A stretch of 11,684 nucleotides of DNA from Methanobacteriota archaeon (GTDB lineage Archaea; Thermoplasmatota; Thermoplasmata; RBG-16-68-12). This document shows, in pieces, positions 6,303 through 11,684 of this stretch (its first letter is position 1; each line of letters begins with the position of its first letter). The position numbers were made by a program, and so were the translations under genes. The stretch lies in NCBI GenBank assembly GCA_005879045.1, contig VBLV01000090.1:1-11684 (forward strand), read 5' to 3'. The notes beneath the pieces are model-generated. The model made no database searches. It was not told the DNA's origin and saw nothing but the letters and a program-made list of their open reading frames with translations.

Positions 6303-6566
6303 TCAGCGCCGTAGAGTGAAGCCGTAGAACAGGGCGAGGATCACGAGGTCGAGCGATCCGGACAGCAGGAAGATCTGTCCCGGGGGGAGCGAGAGCGCGA
6401 ACAAGGAGATCGTCAACACGAGGGCCTTCAGGAAAAAGACGCCGAACGCCGCCGCCAGGTAGGCGAGGTGCACGTCCTTCGCCCTCCGAATCGCGAGGAC
6501 GGCAATCACCGTGAGCACGAGCGCGAAGACCGATTCGGCCGCGAGGAGAACGTTCTCGATGGCCAC
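6303..6566 (-). CDS. Small three-helix membrane protein
   Basis: This 87-residue, very hydrophobic protein has three predicted membrane segments at about 5-26, 33-58 and 64-84. A basic/polar turn RRAKD at 27-31 and an RR ending suggest a cytoplasmic first loop and C-terminus. It starts with GTG at 6566, and a TTTAC-containing box (6587-6593) about 24 bases upstream supports a leaderless start there. I recognise no enzyme motif. Its size and topology recall small membrane proteins that sit beside winged-helix regulators in haloarchaea, but this is only a resemblance. Because the regulator follows after 15 bases, a sensor or anti-regulator role is one guess. Confidence 0.7.
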   Translation of the reverse strand: MAIENVLLAAESVFALVLTVIAVLAIRRAKDVHLAYLAAAFGVFFLKALVLTISLFALSLPPGQIFLLSGSLDLVILALFYGFTLRR

Positions 6567-6617
6567 TATGGGGACCGCCCCCCACTGTAAAGGGCCCGGG
6601 TGTTAAGGATTCCGGCC

Positions 6618-7691
6618 TTATTCTTCGCGTTTCTTGCGGCGGCCGTCGGCAAGGATGACGGTGAGTGCGACGAGGATCACCGCGGCGGCGAGGGACCCCG
6701 CGTACAGGACGAGGTCTCCTTGGAGCTCGGGCGGACGCGTCACGACCCCTTTGTACGCGGCGCTGTCCACGCCGAGGACCGGATCGTGGACGAGCCGCAC
6801 GGGGGATCGGGCGCCGGTCAGCGGGTAGCCCAGGTACACTTCGTACGAATTCGGATCCCCGGTCGAGAAGTTCGAGTAGCTCACGGGGATCTCGAGACCA
6901 TCCGCGATCGCGGATTTGGACCAGGAGAAGAACACGGTCGCGGGGCTCGCCACCGGGCCTCCGGTCACATTGATGCCGGCCTCGCCGTCGGCGAATGCGT
7001 TCACGTCATCCCAACTCCGATTGCCGTACTCGAGGCGCTTCGTCGTGTTGATGCGCACGTCGAGGCCCAGGCTGGCCCCGGGCGTGACGGTCACCCGATC
7101 GACCGTCAGGTCGAGCTTGACCTCCATGGGAGTCAGGACTCGATGGTTGGATAGTCGAATGAACCGTTCGGCGACCGTCACGTTCAAGGTCATGTTCACG
7201 GTCGTGCTTCGGATCGACAACTCGGTGACGAGACCACCATCGGCGCTCTCCAGCTGGGTCTTCGTGACCGGGGCGTTGGCGAATGCGGTCGTCCCCAGCG
7301 TCGTCCCGAAGCCGACGGTCTCGCCCGGATCGATCCGGTTGTTCCTGTTGCGGTCCACCCATTCGACGAGGTTCCTCAGCTCGAGCTGGTACGAGCTGTC
7401 GCTTCCTCGGGCCCGCTGATAGGAGACGAAGAACGTCCCCGCTTCGTACGACACCTGAAACTGATCGGAGAACGGGGCGCTCGCCAGGCGACTCACGATC
7501 GAGAACTCATCCCCGGCCGAGGCCGCGACGACGTTCCGCTGGGTCGCCGCCTCGACCGAATCCGGGATGCCATCTCCGTCCGAGTCACTCTCGGCGGGCC
7601 GGAGCGTCATCACCGCGAGCGTGGAACCGATGAGGAGTGCGGCCGCGCCGGCCGCGGCGGCCGCAAGGACAACCTGCCGTGAGCGGAGCAC
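6618..7691 (-). CDS. Membrane-anchored surface protein with calcium-loop motifs
   Basis: The 357-residue protein has an N-terminal hydrophobic segment (about 7-29) that is a signal anchor or signal peptide, a large extracellular part rich in Thr, Ser and Val beta-strand patterns, and a C-terminal membrane helix (about 327-348) followed by a basic tail, RRKKREE. Two EF-hand-like loops are visible: DSDGDGIPDSVE at 36-47, in the style of thrombospondin type-3 repeats, and DRNRNNRIDPGE at 113-124, a full DxNxNxxIDxxE loop. Both should bind calcium. No enzymatic motif is seen, and I do not recognise the family. GTG at 7691 is the best start because no upstream in-frame ATG exists in the GC-rich leader and the hydrophobic segment follows at once. 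A TATA-like box is at 7725-7732. Confidence 0.75.
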   Translation of the reverse strand: MLRSRQVVLAAAAAGAAALLIGSTLAVMTLRPAESDSDGDGIPDSVEAATQRNVVAASAGDEFSIVSRLASAPFSDQFQVSYEAGTFFVSYQRARGSDSSYQLELRNLVEWVDRNRNNRIDPGETVGFGTTLGTTAFANAPVTKTQLESADGGLVTELSIRSTTVNMTLNVTVAERFIRLSNHRVLTPMEVKLDLTVDRVTVTPGASLGLDVRINTTKRLEYGNRSWDDVNAFADGEAGINVTGGPVASPATVFFSWSKSAIADGLEIPVSYSNFSTGDPNSYEVYLGYPLTGARSPVRLVHDPVLGVDSAAYKGVVTRPPELQGDLVLYAGSLAAAVILVALTVILADGRRKKREE

Positions 7692-7724
7692 AGAACCGTC
7701 CTTGGACTCGATGGGGGCCGGCGC

Positions 7725-7732
7725 CTATAAGG
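7725..7732 (-). promoter_or_regulatory. TATA-like box of the surface-protein gene
   Basis: Read on the minus strand this is CCTTATAG, about 37 bases before the GTG start. It is AT-rich within a GC-rich gap of 129 bases between the TRAM and surface-protein genes. That gap otherwise shows nothing except C-rich tracts near 7790-7806. Confidence 0.45.
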
Positions 7733-7820
7733 AGCTTATTCTACGGTTTTCGAAGCTCCGAATAGCCTTGCGCGAGCTGTCGCTCGGCCGCCCCCCGACT
7801 CCCCCCGCACCGGCGCGACT

Positions 7821-8054
7821 TCATTCGCGGACGACTTCTCCGAACGCCATGCGTCGGTGGACCTTCGTGATGCGGATCTTGACCTCGTCCCCGATCTTCG
7901 TCCCGGGGACGAAGACCACGAAGTTCGCGATCCGCGCCAGTCCGTCGCCTTCCCGTCCGATATCTTCGATCTTGGCCTCGTACACCTTCCCCTCCTCCAC
8001 CGGAACGTTCGAAGGTCGAAAGCCAGACCCCGAATACGCCATCCACGACCCCAT
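7821..8054 (-). CDS. Small TRAM-domain protein
   Basis: The 77-residue protein is a stand-alone TRAM domain, a small beta-barrel that binds RNA. Archaea carry such single-domain proteins, some of which act as cold-responsive RNA chaperones. The domain occupies about residues 18-75: VEEGKVYEAKIEDIGREGDGLARIANFVVFVPGTKIGDEVKIRITKVHRRMAFGEVV, with the family's GEGDG-like turn and FVPGT. Residues 1-17 are a short variable tail. I chose the ATG at 8054 (MGSWMAYSG); a second in-frame ATG at 8042 is equally possible. The longer open frame upstream to 8336 crosses a clear TATA region (8099-8107) and the end of the next gene, so it is unlikely to be translated. Confidence 0.85.
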   Translation of the reverse strand: MGSWMAYSGSGFRPSNVPVEEGKVYEAKIEDIGREGDGLARIANFVVFVPGTKIGDEVKIRITKVHRRMAFGEVVRE

Positions 8055-8098
8055 GCGGTGACCCCTCTGCCACCGCCACTTTTCGCATCCGCTGTACG

Positions 8099-8107
8099 GT
8101 ATATAAT
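8099..8107 (-). promoter_or_regulatory. TATA box of the TRAM gene
   Basis: The minus strand reads ATTATATAC, a strong archaeal TATA match, with a second CTATAT a few bases upstream. The centre is about 49 bases before the chosen ATG, which implies a leader of some 20 bases. It lies between the stop of the zinc-ribbon membrane gene and the TRAM start. Confidence 0.65.
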
Positions 8108-8143
8108 GATATAGGGGTCGAGCCCGCGGGGGGCGCGCGAAAC

Positions 8144-8602
8144 TCACGATTGGCGCAGGGCGTTCAGGTCCTTTTCGACGTCCGACGGCCGAGAGAATCG
8201 GAGGCTCAGGATCAAACAGACGATGCCCACAATCAGTACGATGAGCCCGATCGCGGTAACGAGCCGATTCCAAGGACCAAAGGCATCGAACGCGGTGAAT
8301 TCGCCGACGCTGATCCGAAGCATGTCGTGGAGCCAAGATCCGAGGGCGATCCCCGGGCCGCCGAGCAGGATCAGGAAGATGCCGATGTAGAACAGGAACT
8401 TCTCGCGGAAGCCCGTCCTCTCTTTGACCTCGTCATCGTCATTGGCCGAATCCTCGGCGCTCGCGGTGGACGGCGAAGCGGTGGCCCCGGTCGGCGATTC
8501 CGTTTCGAACAGTTCTCCGCATTGAGGGCACTCGGGAGCATCGATGGCCACGACGGCCTTGCACGTCGGGCACTCCGCGACGAGGCCTTGCAAAGAAGCC
8601 AT
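8144..8602 (-). CDS. Zinc-ribbon protein with two membrane helices
   Basis: The 152-residue protein begins with a zinc ribbon (CPTC at 11-14, CPQC at 25-28). A Ser/Thr/Ala- and Asp/Glu-rich linker follows at about 32-62. Then come two membrane helices (about 69-90 and 113-135) and a short polar C-terminus. The ribbon presumably faces the cytoplasm. Many archaea carry such zinc-ribbon membrane proteins of unknown role, and no catalytic motif is seen. The ATG at 8602 is well placed, with a TATA-like box about 31 bases upstream. Confidence 0.75.
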   Translation of the reverse strand: MASLQGLVAECPTCKAVVAIDAPECPQCGELFETESPTGATASPSTASAEDSANDDDEVKERTGFREKFLFYIGIFLILLGGPGIALGSWLHDMLRISVGEFTAFDAFGPWNRLVTAIGLIVLIVGIVCLILSLRFSRPSDVEKDLNALRQS

Positions 8603-8628
8603 GGATGAGCCGGTTCCTGTGCTCCGAG

Positions 8629-8637
8629 CCTATAGTC
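8629..8637 (-). promoter_or_regulatory. TATA-like box of the zinc-ribbon membrane gene
   Basis: The minus strand reads GACTATAGG, centred about 31 bases before the ATG at 8602, consistent with a leaderless transcript. Confidence 0.5.
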
Positions 8638-8727
8638 GTTTCTTCCCCTCTATCCGAATTGATAGAGATGGATCCGAACTGGCTCGGCTGCCGGGTCGCG
8701 GGGCGGTGCGGCCGCTGCGGTCCGCGG

Positions 8728-9018
8728 TCAGAGGGACGGTTTCGGCTTCGCGAGCCAAGGGACGTGGATCTGCCCGACGAGGTCCCGCCATTCCGCGGGC
8801 ATCGGGGCGCCCGATTCGTCGCGGCGGTACCAGTCTTGGACTTGGTCCACCTTGACGTCACGGCCCGAAATCGTGACCATGAGGGCGTTGCGCACGTTCG
8901 CCGCAGCCTCCGCGGCGACTTGGTTCTCGAAGATCGCCGCGTACGGCGTCTGGGACATCCACCAGAGGACGAGATAGTACGTCTTCCGGCCGGACATCCG
9001 GGGGCGTTTCGGTTTCAT
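8728..9018 (-). CDS. Small protein of unknown function
   Basis: The 96-residue product is basic at the N-terminus (MKPKRPRMSGRK) and has a compact, aromatic-rich core: YYLVLWWMSQTPYAAIF (14-30), an Ala/Asn helix (33-46), a strand MVTISG (47-52), and several tryptophans towards the end. I do not recognise the family. The pattern looks like one small alpha/beta domain without membrane segments or metal motifs. The start is uncertain: MSGRK at 8997 is also possible. A purine-rich GGAAGGAA lies about 12 bases before the first ATG and could act as a ribosome site. A TATA-like CTTTATC (near 9081-9088) is about 66 bases upstream, so this gene, unlike its neighbours, may have a leader. Confidence 0.6.
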   Translation of the reverse strand: MKPKRPRMSGRKTYYLVLWWMSQTPYAAIFENQVAAEAAANVRNALMVTISGRDVKVDQVQDWYRRDESGAPMPAEWRDLVGQIHVPWLAKPKPSL

Positions 9019-9126
9019 CGTGGGTTGGGTTCCTTCCGACGGGTCTGGGTCCGTCGTCGGAAGAATCGACGCGGTCGAACGATAAAGGGCTTATTGGACG
9101 GTTCTCAGAATCGATACTCTGAAGAA

Positions 9127-9774
9127 TCAGTCCTCGAACCAGGCTCCGCAGGAGCAGCGGACCGCATCGGAGGTCACATGGACTCCGCACCGCGGGCACG
9201 CATACACGTAATCGCTGGCCTCGCCCGATGGGCCGAAACCTCGGCTGCACACCGGGCATGCGCCCACATCCGACGGGACGCGAGACCCGCACTCCGGACA
9301 CGAGAACGTGACGGCGGACATCGGGGCGAAGCGCACGCCGCAGACGCACTCGGTGGACTGCTCCGAGACGAACCGGCCGCAGGTCGGGCATTGATACAAA
9401 CGGACGGAGAGCTCTTTCTCTCGCGGGCGTCCGCGGACGGAGGTCGTCCCTTCGTTGACGCTGCGGAGATCCTCCACGATCTCGAGGAGCGTGCGCTTCC
9501 GTGGCGCGGATGAGGGCTTCGGCGTCGACGTCGCGCGAGGCCGCGATTTGCGATCGCTCCCGTACACGCCGCCCGTGCTCCCGGCGAACGCGGATCCGCA
9601 GTGCTCGCATCGATCGAGTTCGAACGGCGTGAGCTTGCGGCACTTCCAACAGAGGATCCGCGGCATCGTCCCGAGATTCGAGATGAGCTTGGCGAAATCT
9701 CGTGGCGAGTTCGGGTCTTGATGCGCGCGCTGCTGCAACACCATCGGACCACGTCCCATCGGTCGCCCGCGCAT
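9127..9774 (-). CDS. Protein with four zinc-ribbon-like modules
   Basis: The 215-residue soluble protein has cysteine pairs arranged as four zinc-binding modules. CWKC and CEHC lie near 42-59. After a basic Ser/Pro-rich linker and a helical LLEIVEDLRSVNEG segment near 95-108 come CPTC/CVC (about 128-144), CPEC/CPVC (about 158-175) and CPRC/CSC (about 192-208). The second and fourth modules have CxC instead of CxxC as their second half. Such arrays bind nucleic acid or protein partners; the role here is unknown. The start is ambiguous: the zinc module begins at MPRILCWKC (9666), but no promoter-like box lies near it. The upstream ATG at 9774 gives plausible coding sequence and has AGGTGAT about 14 bases before it. 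The gene diverges from metG. Confidence 0.65.
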   Translation of the reverse strand: MRGRPMGRGPMVLQQRAHQDPNSPRDFAKLISNLGTMPRILCWKCRKLTPFELDRCEHCGSAFAGSTGGVYGSDRKSRPRATSTPKPSSAPRKRTLLEIVEDLRSVNEGTTSVRGRPREKELSVRLYQCPTCGRFVSEQSTECVCGVRFAPMSAVTFSCPECGSRVPSDVGACPVCSRGFGPSGEASDYVYACPRCGVHVTSDAVRCSCGAWFED

Positions 9775-9875
9775 CGCGCTATCCGGCCATCACCTATTCG
9801 CCAAAACTTGCAGGCGGTGATAATCAGGACCGGTTCCGTCCGCACTCCATGGGCGGAAGACCTCCCCGCGAATGG

Positions 9876-9882
9876 TTTAAAT
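9876..9882 (+). promoter_or_regulatory. metG: TATA box of metG
   Basis: TTTAAAT is the clearest TATA box in the window. Its centre is 31 bases before the ATG at 9910, the spacing for a leaderless mRNA. It lies in the 135-base divergent gap between the multi-zinc-ribbon gene and metG. Confidence 0.7.
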
Positions 9883-9909
9883 GAGCCTCCCTTCTTGGAC
9901 CCGCCGCGA

Positions 9910-11684
9910 ATGGCGAAGATCCTTGTCTGCGTCGCTTGGCCGTACGCGTCGGGACCGCGACATCTCGGCCATGCGGTCTCGACGTTCATCCCCGCGGATA
10001 TTTTCGCACGGTACCACCGGATGAAACGGGACGAGGTCCTCATGGTCGGGGGGAGCGACATGCACGGCACCCCCGTGACGGTCCGGGCCGACGAGGAAGG
10101 GGTCCCCCCGAACGTCATCGCGGAGCGGTACCACGCGCTCCACGAGAGGAACATCGAGCAGCTCGGGGTGCGGTACGACCTCTACTGGAACACAGCGGAC
10201 CCGCACCACAAGGCGTGGGTGCAAGAGATCTTCCTCGCCCTGAAGGCGAAGGGCCATGTCTACGAGGCCGTGATGGTCTCCCCCTTTTGCACGACGGACC
10301 AGCGGTTCCTCCCGGATCGCTACGTCGAGGGAACGTGCCCTCACTGCGGCTTCCCCCGGGCCCGCGGCGACCAGTGCGAGAACTGCGGGAATCTCCTGGA
10401 TCCGTTCGAGCTGAAGGACCCGAAGTGCAAGATCCACGGAACGACGCCCATCCCGAAGGAGACGAGGCACTTCTTCTTCCGGCTCAGCGCGTTCGAAAAG
10501 CCGCTCGCCAAGTGGGCCGCGAAAGACAAGGAACATTGGCGGCACCACGTGCTCACCTTCATGCGGAGCTGGCTCCGGGAAGGCCTGAAGGACCGGCCGA
10601 TCACCCGCGACCTGGATTGGGGCATCGAGGTGCCCGTCCCCGGCTACGAGACGAAGCGGATCTATGTCTGGTTCGAGGCGGTGATGGGATACCTGACGGC
10701 GACGAGAGAATGGTACCGCCGCGGCAACCAGCCGGATGGATGGAAAGACTTCTGGTACGACCCCGAGGCGCGCCACTACTATTTCGTCGGGAAAGACAAC
10801 ATCGTGTTCCACGCGATCTTCTGGCCCGCGATCCTCCTCGGATCCGATGCCAAGCTCGACCTGCCCTACGACGTGACGGCCACGCAATACCTGAACTTCT
10901 CCGGGGAGAAGATGAGCGCGGGCCGCGGGAAGGGCGTGTGGCTCTCCGACCTGCTCGAGCGGTTCGATCCGGATCAGCTTCGATACTACGGCGTCGCGAC
11001 GATGCCGGAGACCAAGGATACGGACTTCGAGTGGGAGGACTTCGCCCAGCGGAACAACAGCGAGCTCCTCGCCGTGTACGGGAACTTCGTCCACCGCGCG
11101 TTGACCTTCGCGGACAAGAACTTCGACCATGCCGTGCCCGCCGCGTACTTCCTGGATGCCGCGGACAAGAAGATGATCCGCGCGATCGAGCAGCAGTGGA
11201 ATAAGGTGGGCCAGAACCTAGAGTACGTTCACCTGAAGGACGCGATGAAGGAGGCGATCCAGCTCGCGCGCCTGGGAAACCAGTATTTCGACCAGAAGGC
11301 GCCGTGGGAACTCATCAAGAAGGATCGCGTGGCCTGCGGGACCGTGCTCCACGTCGCCTTGCGGGTCGGTCGATCCCTGGCCATCATCATGGCCCCGTTC
11401 CTCCCCTTCAGCTCCTCCCGTCTCTGGCGGGCGCTGGGATATGACACGGACGTCCATGCGCAAACGTGGGACGAGGCCCTCGAGGACGTGCCCACTGGCC
11501 AAGCGCTGCGCGTCGGCAAGCCGTTGTTCACCAAGATCGATCTCAGCGACACGAAGGAGACGCCCGCGGACCGCTTCGATCTCCGAGTCGCCCAAATCGC
11601 GGATGTTCAGGAGCATCCGAACGCCGACAACCTCTACATCCTCGAGGTGGACATCGGGGGGGAGAGACGGCAAATCGTCGCCGG
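9910..11684 (+). CDS. metG: Methionyl-tRNA synthetase, 3' end beyond the window
   Basis: This class I synthetase charges tRNA-Met; 591 codons are visible and the frame is open at the edge. The HIGH signature is HLGH at residues 18-21, followed by STFIPADIFARY. A zinc knuckle inserted in the connective region has CPHC (143-146) and CENC (156-159). YVWFEAVMGY and YYFVGKDNIVFHAIFWPAILLG form the methionine pocket region. The KMSKS loop reads KMSAG (334-338), then RGKGVWL, so the second lysine is replaced. The anticodon-binding helical domain follows. From about residue 552, RFDLRVAQIADVQEHPNADNLYILEVDIGG is the start of a C-terminal Trbp111/EMAPII-like tRNA-binding domain, fused here rather than encoded separately. 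The start follows a good TATA box by 31 bases. A long open frame on the opposite strand is a codon-bias shadow. Confidence 0.95.
   Translation, partial: MAKILVCVAWPYASGPRHLGHAVSTFIPADIFARYHRMKRDEVLMVGGSDMHGTPVTVRADEEGVPPNVIAERYHALHERNIEQLGVRYDLYWNTADPHHKAWVQEIFLALKAKGHVYEAVMVSPFCTTDQRFLPDRYVEGTCPHCGFPRARGDQCENCGNLLDPFELKDPKCKIHGTTPIPKETRHFFFRLSAFEKPLAKWAAKDKEHWRHHVLTFMRSWLREGLKDRPITRDLDWGIEVPVPGYETKRIYVWFEAVMGYLTATREWYRRGNQPDGWKDFWYDPEARHYYFVGKDNIVFHAIFWPAILLGSDAKLDLPYDVTATQYLNFSGEKMSAGRGKGVWLSDLLERFDPDQLRYYGVATMPETKDTDFEWEDFAQRNNSELLAVYGNFVHRALTFADKNFDHAVPAAYFLDAADKKMIRAIEQQWNKVGQNLEYVHLKDAMKEAIQLARLGNQYFDQKAPWELIKKDRVACGTVLHVALRVGRSLAIIMAPFLPFSSSRLWRALGYDTDVHAQTWDEALEDVPTGQALRVGKPLFTKIDLSDTKETPADRFDLRVAQIADVQEHPNADNLYILEVDIGGERRQIVA

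Noticed and set aside
7788..7810. G-rich tract on the minus strand, possible quadruplex
   Set aside because: There are only two runs of six G with flanking pairs. It does not give four clear GGG runs, and such tracts are expected in GC-rich intergenic DNA.
8055..8336. N-terminal extension of the TRAM gene to 8336
   Set aside because: It would overlap the end of the zinc-ribbon membrane gene and read through a strong TATA box. The TRAM domain starts well downstream.
9877..11130. 417-codon open frame on the minus strand opposite metG
   Set aside because: It covers the metG coding sequence, whose protein shows all synthetase motifs. The antisense frame is Arg/Val/Glu/Asp-rich and motif-free, as expected when GC-rich codons are read backwards.
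9936..11204. 422-codon open frame on the plus strand inside metG
   Set aside because: It is the shifted frame of metG, rich in Arg, Gly and Pro with no domain.
1242..11684. Methionine-metabolism island (metF, methionine-sulfoxide reductase-like GAF protein, metG)
   Set aside because: The three genes are kilobases apart, on separate transcription units and separated by unrelated minus-strand genes, so a functional island is not supported.

Overview
The window looks like chromosomal DNA from a GC-rich archaeon. Several genes have an AT-rich TATA-like box roughly 25-40 bases before the start codon and no obvious Shine-Dalgarno site, which suggests leaderless or nearly leaderless transcripts. 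The gene content also fits: a geranylgeranyl reductase for archaeal lipids, a small TRAM-domain protein, a tandem winged-helix regulator, and a methionyl-tRNA synthetase of archaeal type. The tetrahydrofolate-dependent enzymes (MetF, PurH, PurN) point to a lineage that uses bacterial-type folates, such as some Thermoplasmatota. That placement is an inference, not something the sequence proves.

Layout. Plus strand 29-4826: a geranylgeranyl reductase, then a one-carbon/purine block of metF, purH and purN. Bases 4827-5227 are non-coding and contain two copies of a hairpin with a conserved tail. Plus strand 5228-5725: a GAF protein of the free methionine-sulfoxide reductase type. Minus strand 9774-5733, read right to left: a multi-zinc-ribbon protein, a small protein of unknown function, a zinc-ribbon membrane protein, a TRAM protein, a cell-surface protein with calcium-loop motifs, a three-helix membrane protein, and a tandem winged-helix regulator. 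Plus strand 9910 to the end: metG (methionyl-tRNA synthetase), cut by the window edge.

The most striking feature is damage or misassembly in the purine block. A perfect 579-bp tandem duplication (1928-2506 and 2507-3085) spans the end of metF, the intergenic promoter and the first 80 codons of purH. Exactly where the second copy ends, purH resumes about 60 codons later and in another frame, so the order is A-B-B-D instead of A-B-C-D. In purN a short deletion of about 32 bases removes the segment that normally carries the catalytic aspartate and shifts the frame. The remaining reading frames show no other decay, so the lesions are either very recent or assembly errors.

MetF, PurH and PurN share the folate one-carbon pool: MetF makes 5-methyl-THF, and PurH and PurN consume 10-formyl-THF. 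The metF and purH promoters share a 12-base sequence, CACCGAAG followed by CTTA, with one extra base in purH. The winged-helix regulator and the small membrane protein are 15 bases apart and probably co-transcribed. I did not find a mobile element, CRISPR array, tRNA or rRNA. The best candidate for something undescribed is the paired hairpin element at 4852-5054.
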